Assembly (NCBI RefSeq): GCF_040222955.1
Contig: NZ_JAVKCA010000010.1
Location: 133,208-197,207, forward strand
From: Marinoscillum sp040222955
GTDB lineage: Bacteria > Bacteroidota > Bacteroidia > Cytophagales > Cyclobacteriaceae
Length of the DNA: 64,000 nucleotides
Direction of reading: 5' to 3'
A model generated the notes under the pieces. That model worked only from the letters and a program-made list of their open reading frames with translations. It did not search any database and was not told the DNA's origin. Both the position numbers and the translations under genes were made by a program. Shown here one piece after another: positions 34,901 to 43,235 of this stretch; positions within the stretch are counted from its first letter, which is position 1; the number at the start of each line of letters is the position of its first letter.

Positions 34901-36098
34901 GGTTGCCCTTTTGGTAGATGCGCTGGCCCTCACCCAAGTCCATCAGTCCCAGGACTTCTCTTGTCGACTTGGTGTCATTGTTCCTGTTGATGACATAAAC
35001 CTCTACTCGGTTCACGTTGACACCAGAAGTGATCTGCGGTAGAGTCTTCAGCCACTTTTCGTAGTTCTCACGAAAGAAATGACCCAGGAAGAAATGTCGG
35101 TTTTCATCATAATTTGAGGCTCGCACTTCAAACTCTTTTCCCTGAAAACCACTTTCCACCGTGATCACATCACTTTTGCCCTGCTGACGTGAAACCACCC
35201 CGGTCAAATACAGCTTACCAAACTGAAGTTGGGTTTTTAACCCAAACAATGACTGAGCTCCGGTCATGAGGCTGTTAGAAACAGGCATGCTCACGTTTCC
35301 GATCTCTATTTTCTTCACTATATCCTCCTCGTAGCCTGTATACTCTACCTTAAGGTTATTCTGAAAGTCGAATGTGTTATTGTTGTCAAAATTGGCTGTC
35401 ACCGCCAGCTTCTCACCAATTTTACCTACCAAATTCAGAGAGATCTGCTGATCAAAATTGAACCCTCCATTGCGCTGCTGACGGATCGGAATCGCAGGAT
35501 TGTCTACCCGCTGAAATCGACCTCCAAAGTCAAGATTGACAAATCCATTGGGTTGAATATCCACATAGCTTCCACCAAATAGCCGGTCAAATACCGGGCT
35601 GATATACAGCCTGGGAATCAGTGAACGACCGCTTACAGCACTCTCCCCGTCCAGTCCTGAAGAGCGCTCCTGAAAATACTCTTTGGTAATCTGCTGGTCA
35701 TTATAGCGGTCGTACTCCTCAAAAGTCATCGTGGTGACCGGTCGGAAATTAACATCTCCAATCCGCTCAGAAACCGAGTAGTTCACCGTGGAGTCAAAAT
35801 CAACCTGCAGGTCAATAGACGAAGGATCAGCCAGCAACAGGGGCGAAGGACTTATCCTATTTGAGAAAGGATCACCAAAACGATAGGCTGGTTGAAACGT
35901 TGGAGCCTTTGTTGGCGTATAAGGAGGAATAGTATCAGTACGGACGGTGTCTTGTCTGGAGGTATCCTGAAAAACAAGGACGCTCGAAGAAGCTGATAGA
36001 GACGTTGCTTCAGGTAGGGATACCCAAAGGCAAAGCGATATCGCACTTACCAAATGTTTTATGTAAGTTTTCCTCTTCAAATACGTTTTCCTCTTCAA
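28914..36098 (-). CDS. sprA: SprA, outer-membrane translocon of the type IX secretion system
   Basis: A 2394-residue protein, the normal size for SprA/Sov, the giant outer-membrane beta-barrel through which T9SS cargo leaves the cell. It is also needed for gliding in relatives. The hydrophobic N-terminus (about residues 14-35) is a signal peptide, followed by SprA blocks such as GSYVDIQPNGFVNLDFGGRFQ and the repeated beta-barrel text to the C-terminal Phe-Ser-Leu-Ala-Gln. No frameshift or stop was seen. The start is TTG, with two candidates (36098 and 36080) in an 18-bp tandem repeat; no ATG is available. It follows ruvA by 13 bp, a linkage conserved in the phylum. Other T9SS genes are outside the window. 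Confidence 0.95.
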   Translation of the reverse strand: MKRKTYLKRKTYIKHLVSAISLCLWVSLPEATSLSASSSVLVFQDTSRQDTVRTDTIPPYTPTKAPTFQPAYRFGDPFSNRISPSPLLLADPSSIDLQVDFDSTVNYSVSERIGDVNFRPVTTMTFEEYDRYNDQQITKEYFQERSSGLDGESAVSGRSLIPRLYISPVFDRLFGGSYVDIQPNGFVNLDFGGRFQRVDNPAIPIRQQRNGGFNFDQQISLNLVGKIGEKLAVTANFDNNNTFDFQNNLKVEYTGYEEDIVKKIEIGNVSMPVSNSLMTGAQSLFGLKTQLQFGKLYLTGVVSRQQGKSDVITVESGFQGKEFEVRASNYDENRHFFLGHFFRENYEKWLKTLPQITSGVNVNRVEVYVINRNNDTKSTREVLGLMDLGEGQRIYQKGNPKVGPGDGSVPTDNGANDLFQSVTNTPNFRSSDQVTTTLENDFGFVNSTDFVKVGTARRLEQDEFVVNTRLGYITLLRKLQNDEMLGVSYTYSYNGKTYRVGELTEDYSGLADDQVILLKMLRPNKINTKVPTWDLMMKNIYNLNASQIEREGFTLRVHYRDDATGIDNPSLHEGRFTKDQPLIELLGLDQLNQNNDRQRDGNFDFIDGVTIDVRNGNIIFPVLEPFGATLESKFGSDEVSLKEKYVYDTLYHTTKADAEQVASKNKFFILGKFNAGSSNEIALPGINIAENSVIVTAGNTPLTEGLDYTVDYNLGRVRILNEGILSSGKTINIAYEKADLFNFQSRWLYGARADYRFSENFNIGATILQLNEQPGGVSRYTIGDEPTRNTKYGFDLNFQDEVPFLTKFMDFLPLVSTKAPSSITVNAEFAQMIPGTSNLVDGKGTSYIDDFESAVTPINLGGWAGWDLAATPKTTDRKFDKSTEAGSSLGLNYKRAKMAWYSVDQSVFYRTGGPNKPTNITDEDLQNHYVRPVLPQEIFRQQSRNLIVTPETLFDIAYFPNERGQYNYNPNLTRDGLLPDPKTNYGGITRAITNEVDFDKTNIEYLEFWMLDPFIDGPRGRVLDGKFNTNNTTGGDLVFNLGSVSEDVIPDGRHAFESGLPANGDPAQTIANEWGRVPSEPFLTNYFENSGSARANQDIGLEGLKDEEELTYFADFINRVSVSTDVLDQLKSDPSGDNFQYFLGSELDNQDLKILERYKNYNGLDGNSPVNSGNSITRASTTTPDNEDLNQDNTISDLEEYYEYRLSLQPGELEVGKNHIVDAVQDDSGEATWYLFRIPIRNPDRVYGGISGFKTVRYLRMYATNFQQPVVFRMTKLQLVGSQWRKYQEALNEPGLNEIPETSYSDFNVSVVNIEENSVGGENKSPYVVPPGINRDRDNTTIINRQLNEQSLQVCVDDLEDKDARAVYKNVTFDLINYGRLQMFLHAEAHNGEMLLDDEINAFMRFGTDFTENYYEIEVPMKVTPTGLDGNSGDAIARLVWPLENEIDLSIDELLGIKSERNRNDFDESVPYSTPSNNGQYKLTIKGRPDISSVQVLMLGVRNPESDDRAPKSVCLWANELRVTDFDTKKGWAANARVSTKLADVATVSASTRYTSIGFGNIQQTIQQRTRNETIQYDISANVNVDKFLLPEKTGIKVPMFVSYEKSRVTPQFDPLDPDVPLEASLATMDSDEERERYRRIVEDRTERRSINFTNVHKEKVNPEANSHFFDVENLSFSYAYSDVMTSNVNTETYLQKKVSGGVAYNYAPRTISLEPFAKLEALKSPYLKLIKDINLSLLPSSLAFRADLDRSFRMTQLYNDQLEVSPDLAPYYERLFTFNRNYNLRWNIFKSLNLDYTARVNAVIDEPDGIIEGDITTQEEREYVWEEIKDLGRMKNFAQDMSATYKTPLDKLPLTDWLSADIKYATGYTWTAGSQVDHDSLFFGNTIENRREQGLSGKVDMVKLYNKVTFLKEINSPPRAKAGEEAPGFNIGKSFLRTVMSLRNINVTYSVRESTTLSGYSPRAFLMGMDSGFNAPGWGFILGSQDPDIRFRAADNDWLNKNPDLSSPFMQAYTTDLGLRASIEPAKDLKIQLDAKRTNNATYEELFRYSDEGTNNNGFRSLTPSRKGSYNISFMSISTAFDKRGPGNTSEAFETFAENIEKIRIRQTALNNEIGFYDSLSQDVLVPAFISAYSGQSTSDVSLSPFPKIPLPGWRVDYNGLSKIPVLAELFSSITLTHGYRSLYNVNDYNFDNDTYGDRLGDDLSVTLNNNVLDYPQATDTTGTGRYAPVYILNQVTISEQFAPLIGINFRTKSNISTRLEYKKDRNLSLSLANAQITETTSNDVTLDFGYTKEEFKLPFRIQGRTITLDNAVTMRVSMTIRDAETIQRKLEGENKVTTGNTNFQLRPSFTYKLNDQLDLTMYFERSVTEPKVSSFKTATTAFGTQLRFSLAQ
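36063..36098 (-). repeat. 18-bp tandem repeat carrying two possible sprA start codons
   Basis: Read on the minus strand, two adjacent 18-bp units each begin TTGAAGAGGAAAAC. Each encodes (M/L)KRKTY, so the N-terminus reads MKRKTYLKRKTY. The first unit's AGAGG falls about 9 bp upstream of the second TTG, so it can act as ribosome site for the downstream start at 36080. Confidence 0.7.
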
Positions 36099-36111
36099 AC
36101 AAGAATAATAC

Positions 36112-36705
36112 CTATGCTCTCTTCAGAGCCAGCTTAATCAACTCCTCAAGTTTAATTTGCTGTCCGTTTTGTTTCAAAATTAAATCTATACTTTTTTCTG
36201 CTGCTGGCTTGCCTATCCCCAATGTGGTCAAGGCGGATAACGCCTCACTCCTCAAACTATTGCTTGCAGAAGGCACAAAATCCAAACCTTTTTCCAGCAG
36301 GCCTTCTTTCTTCATCTTATCCTTCAGTTCCAGGATAATCCGCTGCGCGGTTTTCAACCCGATCCCTTTCACAGACTGGATGGTGCGTACGTCATCACTC
36401 AAAATAGCCTGTTGCAGTTCCTGGGGCGACAAAGAAGATAAGATCATCAGCCCTGTACTCGGACCCACACCTGAGATGGAGATGAGCTCCAAAAACCTGC
36501 GTTTCTCGGATTCCTCCGAAAATCCAAACAGGGTATGAGCATCTTCTTTGATATGCAGGTGCGTATAAAGTTTGGTTTCTTCCAGGTTCTTGATTGCTGC
36601 AAAGGTGATGAGGCTGATTTTTGCCTCGTAACCTATCCCATTGATATCCACCACCACGTAGGTCGGGTCTTTGACAGCCAGTTTGCCCTCCAGGTAATTG
36701 ATCAT
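36112..36705 (-). CDS. ruvA: Holliday junction branch migration protein RuvA
   Basis: The junction-binding subunit of the RuvAB motor that moves Holliday junctions in recombinational repair. The 197-residue product shows domain I (MINYLEGKLAVKDPTYVVVDINGIGYEAKIS), helix-hairpin-helix blocks ISGVGPSTGLMILS and VKGIGLKTAQRIILELKDK, and the C-terminal domain III. Its ATG overlaps the maeB stop by four bases (ATGA). ruvB is not in the window; separate ruvA and ruvB are normal for this phylum. Confidence 0.97.
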   Translation of the reverse strand: MINYLEGKLAVKDPTYVVVDINGIGYEAKISLITFAAIKNLEETKLYTHLHIKEDAHTLFGFSEESEKRRFLELISISGVGPSTGLMILSSLSPQELQQAILSDDVRTIQSVKGIGLKTAQRIILELKDKMKKEGLLEKGLDFVPSASNSLRSEALSALTTLGIGKPAAEKSIDLILKQNGQQIKLEELIKLALKRA

Positions 36706-38993
36706 TTTGCTTTTTCTCTTTTTTCGTTGAGCTGGGCATCCACCACCGCTATAGCCACCATGTTGAATATGTCGCGCACCGAGCTACCCACCTGCAGTAC
36801 GTGCACTGATTTATTCATTCCCATAAGTACAGGACCAATGGCCTCAGCACCTCCCAGTTCCATCAACAATTTATAAGCGATGTTACCCGAGTCAAGATTA
36901 GGAAAAATAAGGGTGTTCGCAGGATTTTTGGCCAGCTCACTAAAGGGATAATTCTCCCTGAGCAAGTCTTTGTTAAGGGCAACATTGGCCTGAATGTCTC
37001 CGTCAATAACCAGCTGAGGCCATTTCTCCTTGGCCAGTTTCACAGCCTTAGCTGCTTTTTCAGGCACTTCACCTCTGGCCGACCCAAAGTTGGAATAAGA
37101 TAACATGGCAATGCGGGGCTCAGTATCAAAAAACTTCACCACCCTGGCTGTAAGCCCGATGATGTCTACCAACTCCTCTGCCGTGGGATTAAGGTTGACA
37201 GTGGTGTCTGCAAAAAAGAAATTACCCTTGTTATTGCTGATGATGTACATACCCGCCACCCGATTGATGCCAGGCTCCACACCGATAATCTGTAGTGCAG
37301 GCAGGATGGTCTTTGGGTAGTCATTGGACAACCCGGAAATCAGCGCATCGCCCTCACCTAGCTGCACCATCATCGCTCCAAAGTGGTTTCGGCTCCTCAT
37401 CATGGATTTCTGTGCCATCTTCAGGGTCATCCCCTTTCTCTGACGCATTTTATAAAAAACCTCCGCGTACTGATTTACCCGGGCTTCCTCCTTATAGGGA
37501 TCAGTGATCTTACAATCGAGTAAGCCCTCCAGCTCATTTTCTTTAATCAGTGAAATAATCTTCTCTTCGTTGCCCAGCAGAATGGGGATGGCCACTCCTT
37601 CGTCCATAGACATTTGAGCAGCCTTTAGGATATTCACATCATCTGCCTCCGCAAAGACCACTCTTTTTGGATTTCGTCTTGCTCTTGTTACGATTCGTGA
37701 AATTAAGCGCTGATCGATGCCTATTCTTTCCTGAAGCTCCAGCTCATATTTCTCCCAGTCTTTAATCTCGATCCGTGCAACACCACTGGCTATAGCTGCC
37801 TTTGCCACAGCCGGCGAAATGGTCGTGATCAGCCGGGGATCCAGGGGCTTTGGGATCAGGTACTCTCTGCCAAACTTCAAATTGCTCTGACCATAGGCCT
37901 TTAGCACCATCTCTGGCACTGTTTGCTTAGCCAGATCCGCAATGGCCTTCACGGCGGCCAATTTCATTTCTTCATTGATGGCCGTGGCACGCACGTCCAG
38001 TGCCCCCCTGAAAATGTAAGGAAACCCCAGTACATTATTCACCTGATTGGGATGATCGGATCGGCCGGTGGCCATCAGAATATCCTTCCGGGTCTTTATG
38101 GCCAGATCGTAGGCTATTTCCGGGTCCGGATTCGCCAATGCAAAAACAATCGGATCTTTCGCCATCTTCTTCAGAGTGGCTGGTTTCAGAATGTTCCCAA
38201 TAGAGAGTCCGAGAAAAACATCAGCTCCCACTAAGGCATCCTCAAGGGTATCCACATCCTCGCGATCGGTGGCGTAACGCGCCTTGCTTTCGTCCAGATT
38301 GCCTCGTGATTTTTTCACAACTCCCTTGCTGTCGGTCATGAGGATGTTTTCCTTTCTGGCACCCAGAGAGGTGTAAAGATCCGTGCATGCGATAGCGGCA
38401 GCTCCCGCTCCGCTCACCACGATGGTCACCTCTTCAATTTTCTTTCCACAGACCTCCAGGGCATTGATGAGGGCCGCAGAGGAAATGATCGCTGTCCCAT
38501 GCTGATCGTCATGCATCACAGGGATGCTCATTTTTTCGCGAAGCTCTCTTTCTATTTTGAAGCTTTCAGGTGCCTTAATGTCTTCGAGGTTAATGCCTCC
38601 AAATGTCGGCTCCAGACTCTTGACGATTTGAATGAATTTATCCGGATCAGTTTCGTCTATTTCTATATCGAACACATCGATCCCAGCAAATTTCTTGAAT
38701 AAAACGCCCTTTCCTTCCATCACAGGCTTTGAAGCCTCAGGGCCAATATTTCCCAGCCCAAGTACCGCTGTCCCATTGGAGATGACACCTACCAGATTCC
38801 CTTTGGCGGTATAACGATACACATCTTCTTTGTTGGCTGCAATTTCCAGACATGGCTCTGCCACTCCGGGGGAATAGGCCAACGCAAGATCATGCTGGCT
38901 ACTCAGGGGTTTGGTGGGAGTTACTTCTATTTTCCCGGCAGGCTTCGACTCATGAAAGTCCAGCGCCTCCTGTCTTCTTATTTTGGCACACAT
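36702..38993 (-). CDS. maeB: NADP-dependent malic enzyme (malic-PTA fusion)
   Basis: Oxidative decarboxylation of malate to pyruvate. The 763-residue product, from the ATG of MCAKIRRQEAL, has an N-terminal malic domain (SPGVAEPCLEI, VISNGTAVLGLGNIGP, the NAD(P)-binding VVSGAGAAAIACTDLY) and a C-terminal phosphotransacetylase-like domain (from about residue 430). The PTA-like part is thought to regulate the enzyme rather than catalyse. A longer open frame to 39080 exists but lacks family similarity and runs into the upstream gene, so 38993 is chosen. Its stop overlaps the ruvA start. Confidence 0.95.
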   Translation of the reverse strand: MCAKIRRQEALDFHESKPAGKIEVTPTKPLSSQHDLALAYSPGVAEPCLEIAANKEDVYRYTAKGNLVGVISNGTAVLGLGNIGPEASKPVMEGKGVLFKKFAGIDVFDIEIDETDPDKFIQIVKSLEPTFGGINLEDIKAPESFKIERELREKMSIPVMHDDQHGTAIISSAALINALEVCGKKIEEVTIVVSGAGAAAIACTDLYTSLGARKENILMTDSKGVVKKSRGNLDESKARYATDREDVDTLEDALVGADVFLGLSIGNILKPATLKKMAKDPIVFALANPDPEIAYDLAIKTRKDILMATGRSDHPNQVNNVLGFPYIFRGALDVRATAINEEMKLAAVKAIADLAKQTVPEMVLKAYGQSNLKFGREYLIPKPLDPRLITTISPAVAKAAIASGVARIEIKDWEKYELELQERIGIDQRLISRIVTRARRNPKRVVFAEADDVNILKAAQMSMDEGVAIPILLGNEEKIISLIKENELEGLLDCKITDPYKEEARVNQYAEVFYKMRQRKGMTLKMAQKSMMRSRNHFGAMMVQLGEGDALISGLSNDYPKTILPALQIIGVEPGINRVAGMYIISNNKGNFFFADTTVNLNPTAEELVDIIGLTARVVKFFDTEPRIAMLSYSNFGSARGEVPEKAAKAVKLAKEKWPQLVIDGDIQANVALNKDLLRENYPFSELAKNPANTLIFPNLDSGNIAYKLLMELGGAEAIGPVLMGMNKSVHVLQVGSSVRDIFNMVAIAVVDAQLNEKREKAK

Positions 38994-39027
38994 AGGTCGG
39001 TTGTTGTTTTTATTTGGGGATAATTTT

Positions 39028-40104
39028 TCAGGTTGGATCTCCCACCTCGGAAGAAGTCCTAAAGGTAGACAAGATCGCATCTACTTCCCGTACCAAAGGT
39101 TTCTTTTTAGTACCGGGAGCATACACGTACCCTTCTATGTAGTATAGTTTTTGGGTTTTCTCGTCCACAAAAGTATAACTGACAAATGGCCCCCCGGCTG
39201 AGTTGTTGTTAATCTTCCACAAGCCACGGGCTTCCACAGCAAATTTGCCATTGAAAGTCACCCGCTCAGTGTACACCGGAATAATGTCCTGCCGCTGGAT
39301 ATAAAGGTCGGGCTTTTCTGAATCTCTGAGGTATGTCCCTGTAATCTCATCTCTGAGTTCATCTACGTGCTCAAAGACCTGTCGGTCTTTGTAGTCTCCC
39401 TCATAAATAAAGACATTAAGCTCCGAGTCTGCCTCCAGCCTTCTCAGCCATATAAAATCCCTGACATCTTTGGCCAGGTCCCATCCGAAAGGCACCTGAA
39501 TCTGATAGCCATGATTTTCAGTGATGGCCGCCATCATTTCAGACTTGGTTTTCTTAAGTGTCTTCTCTCGGGTTCTCTCTCTTACTGCAGACTCAAAGAG
39601 CTCCACCAGGCTGGATTTATTGTCTTTAATCTGCTCCACCAGTTGCTCTTCATTTTGACCAAAGAGATAGAGTACAATCTGCCCTTTGGCAAATTCATCT
39701 TTGCGTACCGTATAAAAGAGAGAACTGTCCTGCTGGATCATCTTGAGAGAATTGTCTGTAAAATTCTCTCGGATGGTTTTACTCTCCAGGGTTCGCGAGT
39801 CCAGCGTCATCACGAAAATCATATTCCGGGCATGCTTGAGTACGGAGTTAAGCTTTCTGGGATTGACTTTGTTCAATGAAAATTCATACTCATCCTGATT
39901 GAGTACACGCATGTATTGCTGATACATGTTCCGTAGGGTATTGCCGAGCTCACCTTCCCACTGTGTAGAGTCAATCACGAGAATGATCTCATCCGCTTCT
40001 CCTCGTGCCAGTGGCTTGAAATCTTCCTTCACCTTATCTGTGGCGCTCTTGCAGCTGGTGAAAATTAAGATTGGGACAAGAAAAAATAGAAATAATGTTC
40101 TCAT
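39028..40104 (-). CDS. DUF4837 family lipoprotein
   Basis: A 358-residue protein with signal and lipobox FTSC near residue 18, so an exported lipoprotein. The remainder matches the DUF4837 family, known only from Bacteroidota and of unknown function. It begins with a segment EIILVIDSTQWEGELG and has a central HGYQIQVPFGWDLAKDVRDFIWLRR block. Its place between a lytic transglycosylase and maeB in this envelope-rich cluster is typical. An envelope role is inferred from location only. Confidence 0.85.
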   Translation of the reverse strand: MRTLFLFFLVPILIFTSCKSATDKVKEDFKPLARGEADEIILVIDSTQWEGELGNTLRNMYQQYMRVLNQDEYEFSLNKVNPRKLNSVLKHARNMIFVMTLDSRTLESKTIRENFTDNSLKMIQQDSSLFYTVRKDEFAKGQIVLYLFGQNEEQLVEQIKDNKSSLVELFESAVRERTREKTLKKTKSEMMAAITENHGYQIQVPFGWDLAKDVRDFIWLRRLEADSELNVFIYEGDYKDRQVFEHVDELRDEITGTYLRDSEKPDLYIQRQDIIPVYTERVTFNGKFAVEARGLWKINNNSAGGPFVSYTFVDEKTQKLYYIEGYVYAPGTKKKPLVREVDAILSTFRTSSEVGDPT

Positions 40105-40160
40105 AACTTTTTAGGTTTTGGGACTCCTACAAAAAATAGAAGATTACACTACTAACGAAA

Positions 40161-41519
40161 CTATTCGGAAGATATGATGAGCTGCTGACCGGGTTTAATG
40201 GTATTTGACGTCAAGTTATTCAGCGCCTTTATTTTTTCGATGGAAAGACCTGAATAGGTATTGGCAATTTCCCAGAGGGTATCCCCATTCTGCACATGAT
40301 GCACCCTCCTTCCTTCAATGGCCACCGCTTTATTTTCAGTGCGTGCTGAGCTGGCATAAAGATCCTTTGTGGAGCTATTATAGGTAGGCAACACCCATAT
40401 CTGGAGGTACTGCCCCACTCTGATCATATTGCTATTCAGATTATTCCATGACTTGAGGTCTGTCACCCGCACACCGTACCTGTTGGCAATAGTGCCCAAA
40501 ACGTCACCACTTCTGACCCTGTAGACCTGTTTTTCCCGGCCGTATGTGCTTCCCGGAGTATTCCTGGCCAGATAATCCAGCTGTTCCTTGCCTACCTTCC
40601 CCGGTGCGTCATAAAAGAAAGCGCGATTGCTCACGACCGTATCTTTCAGGTCAGCAGGAATTCTCAATGCAAAATTCTTTGTCCCTTCGGGTATGGCTCC
40701 CCTTTTGATGTTTGGATTCAGATTTAGAAGATCATCGAGGCAGACGTTTAGCTGTTTGGCAAAGGTCTCCAGATGGAAGTACTGACTGATCATTATGGTG
40801 TCGAATCGCGGAAAAATCTGATGCGACTCAGGAAAAAGATTGTGCTCCGGTGCGTAATTGAAAGTATAGCAAATGGCCACAAACTGCGGCACATATGACC
40901 TGGTCTCTCTCGGGAGATAGGGATAAATCTCCCAGAATTTCTTTTTGTATCCACTTCTTCGAATGGCCTTGCGCACATTGCCAGGGCCACAGTTGTAGGC
41001 GGCGAGAGCCAGCTCCCAGTCATCAAACATGCTGTAAAGATCACGAAGGTGCCTGGCAGCAGCATCCGTTGAAGCATAGGGGTCCATGCGGTCATCCAGA
41101 TACCAGTCGTTGTTCAGACCATACATCTTTCCGGTAGAGGACATGAACTGCCATAAGCCCACTGCGTTTGCACGTGAAATGGCGTTTGGTCGCAACCCGG
41201 ATTCTACTATAGAAAGGAATTTCAGTTCATCTGGCAGATTATATTTGGCCAGGGTCTCTTCAAAAATGGGGAAGAAAAGTGCTGTTTTGTTCAGCACCTC
41301 CTGCGTGTAAGGCCTGTCACGCACGGTGAAGTAATCAATGAATGACTTCACCTTTTCATTATATTCCAGAGAAACTTCCGACTCAATGCAGGAGATTCGG
41401 TCTGCAACTTCCTCATAGGAAGCATCCGGTATGTAGTCATAGCCAAAGTCAGACTGAGCTTTGGCAGCTATCATACTGAATACAAATAATCCAAGGAAAA
41501 ATATCCTCATACGCTTCAT
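40161..41519 (-). CDS. Membrane-bound lytic transglycosylase with LysM repeats (MltD-like)
   Basis: A 452-residue peptidoglycan-cleaving enzyme. After a signal peptide (ending about AAKAQ), the SLT domain (about residues 85-230) shows the catalytic Glu in SIVESGLRPNAISRANAVGLWQFM and the GLWQFM / YNCGPGNV blocks. Two LysM modules follow (VRSGDVLGTIANRYGVRVTDLKSWN and VQNGDTLWEIANTYSGLSIEKIKALN), which bind glycan strands. It cleaves the MurNAc-GlcNAc bond non-hydrolytically to make 1,6-anhydro ends. E. coli MltD has the same SLT-LysM order. It fits with the EnvC-like gene two genes upstream. Confidence 0.92.
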   Translation of the reverse strand: MKRMRIFFLGLFVFSMIAAKAQSDFGYDYIPDASYEEVADRISCIESEVSLEYNEKVKSFIDYFTVRDRPYTQEVLNKTALFFPIFEETLAKYNLPDELKFLSIVESGLRPNAISRANAVGLWQFMSSTGKMYGLNNDWYLDDRMDPYASTDAAARHLRDLYSMFDDWELALAAYNCGPGNVRKAIRRSGYKKKFWEIYPYLPRETRSYVPQFVAICYTFNYAPEHNLFPESHQIFPRFDTIMISQYFHLETFAKQLNVCLDDLLNLNPNIKRGAIPEGTKNFALRIPADLKDTVVSNRAFFYDAPGKVGKEQLDYLARNTPGSTYGREKQVYRVRSGDVLGTIANRYGVRVTDLKSWNNLNSNMIRVGQYLQIWVLPTYNSSTKDLYASSARTENKAVAIEGRRVHHVQNGDTLWEIANTYSGLSIEKIKALNNLTSNTIKPGQQLIISSE

Positions 41520-41537
41520 AACAGTAAATCTATCGGA

Positions 41538-42962
41538 TTAATTATCTAAAAGGTAATTTGAGAAGGCCAATAATTTTTGCTCTTCGAATGCTTTGGACAA
41601 AATCTGTAGGCCAATGGACATCCCTTGCTGGTCTCTACCCATGGGTATGGATATGGCCGGAACACCCGCTACCGATGCCTGTACGGTAAATAAATCCGCC
41701 AGATACATCTCCATGGAGTTCTCTGTTTTCGACCCAAGCTCGAATGCCGTCGTGGGCGCTGTGGGCATAATAATAAAATCAAAACGCTCCAGCAGCTCAT
41801 TCAATTCATTCTGAATCATCCTTCGTGCCTTTTGTGCCTTGATGTAATAAGCATCGTGGTAGCTGGCAGAGAGTACAGCCGTCCCCAGCAATATTCGCTT
41901 GGTCACTTCCTCACCGAACCCTTCGGTGCGGGACTTTTTGTACATTTCCTCGAGATTGCTGGCCTCAGTGGTGCGATGACCATATCTCACGCCATCATAC
42001 CTGGACAAGTTGGAACTGGCCTCGGCGGTTGTGAGAATATAGTAAGTGGGTAAAGTGTATTCCATCAATGGAAAAGAAATCTCCTCCACGTGGTGTCCCT
42101 GGGCGCTCAATTCATCAATCTGTCTGGTAAAAGCCGCTTTGACCTCCGGGTTGAGGGCCTCATTGTCTAGGGTTTCCTTGAGGTATCCAATCTTATAACT
42201 CCTACCTGCCTGCAGGTGCTCACTATATGAAGGAACTTTTTGCCTGGATACAGTACTGTCATACTCGTCCGCGCCGGAAATCACTTCCAGTACGAGTGCT
42301 GTGTCCTTCACGTTGTTGGAAAATATACCAATGCAATCAAAGGTGCTGGCATATGCCGCCAAACCATGTCTGGAGATTCTGGAATAAGTGGGCTTAAGTC
42401 CGACGATTCCACAGAATGATGCGGGTTGCCGCACTGACCCCCCAGTGTCGGTGCCCAAAGAAACTGCACACATATCGGCCTGTACAGCCACAGCGGAGCC
42501 TCCCGAAGAGCCACCAGGCACACGGTTATGACCGTCGGCATTGACCACCGGACTGAAAGCTGAGTTCTCGTTGGAGGAGCCCATGGCGAATTCATCACAG
42601 TTATTTCGCCCTATGATGATGGCATCGGCATCCAGCAGCCGTTGCACTGCAGTGGCAGTAAATTGTGATTGAAATCCATCGAGGATTTTACTCCCACATT
42701 GCAGTGGGTGATCTTTGTAACAAAGTACGTCTTTGATGGTAACTACAAGTCCGGCCAGTTTACCTGCACTTCCGGACTTGATTTTTTGATCGATAAGGCG
42801 AGCCTGCTTTGTAGCCTCCTGATCATACACAGACAAGAGGGCATTCAACGTGCCATTCTTCTCCCGGATGTTCTTCAGGTAGTGGTCAACTATTTGACCG
42901 CAAGATATTTTACCTGCATCGAGCTGTTGCCTGATTTCAGAAAAAGAGGATTGAGCACGCAA
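41538..42962 (-). CDS. gatA: Asp-tRNA(Asn)/Glu-tRNA(Gln) amidotransferase subunit A
   Basis: The glutaminase-amidase subunit of GatCAB. The 474-residue product has the amidase signature with the Ser-cisSer-Lys triad: Lys in VVTIKDVL, cis-Ser in PGGSSGGSAVAV and the nucleophile in GTDTGGSVRQPASFCG. Length is typical (about 475-490 aa). gatC is at 18985 on the other strand. The stop-to-start gap to the upstream tatA is 3 bp, so they are co-transcribed. Confidence 0.96.
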   Translation of the reverse strand: MRAQSSFSEIRQQLDAGKISCGQIVDHYLKNIREKNGTLNALLSVYDQEATKQARLIDQKIKSGSAGKLAGLVVTIKDVLCYKDHPLQCGSKILDGFQSQFTATAVQRLLDADAIIIGRNNCDEFAMGSSNENSAFSPVVNADGHNRVPGGSSGGSAVAVQADMCAVSLGTDTGGSVRQPASFCGIVGLKPTYSRISRHGLAAYASTFDCIGIFSNNVKDTALVLEVISGADEYDSTVSRQKVPSYSEHLQAGRSYKIGYLKETLDNEALNPEVKAAFTRQIDELSAQGHHVEEISFPLMEYTLPTYYILTTAEASSNLSRYDGVRYGHRTTEASNLEEMYKKSRTEGFGEEVTKRILLGTAVLSASYHDAYYIKAQKARRMIQNELNELLERFDFIIMPTAPTTAFELGSKTENSMEMYLADLFTVQASVAGVPAISIPMGRDQQGMSIGLQILSKAFEEQKLLAFSNYLLDN

Positions 42963-42965
42963 ATC

Positions 42966-43178
42966 TTAATCTGTTTTTTTCTCGCTAGGCTTTGCCTTCG
43001 CGCTTTCGTCGATCTCGTTTTTGATCTCTTTGGTGGCATCTTTAAATTCTCTGATACCTTTCCCCATTCCTCGGGCAATCTCGGGTATCTTCTTCGCTCC
43101 GAAAAATATGATCACAAATAAAATGATCACAATGAGTTCCCATCCTCCTGGCATTCCAAATGCTAACACCGTATTCAT
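42966..43178 (-). CDS. tatA: Sec-independent translocase TatA/E-like subunit
   Basis: A 70-residue TatA-type protein that oligomerises with TatBC to move folded, twin-arginine cargo across the inner membrane. It shows the short TM helix ELIVIILFVIIFFGAKKIPE with the FGxxKxPE hinge, an amphipathic helix (GMGKGIREFKDA) and a charged tail. The chosen start (MNTVLAFG) matches the family; an in-frame ATG at 43205 would add nine residues. tatC is not in the window. Confidence 0.92.
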   Translation of the reverse strand: MNTVLAFGMPGGWELIVIILFVIIFFGAKKIPEIARGMGKGIREFKDATKEIKNEIDESAKAKPSEKKTD

Positions 43179-43235
43179 AGTGGTTGTGTTTAAAATTGAC
43201 TCCAAAGATAGCTATAAAACGCTCCTACCAAAAAA

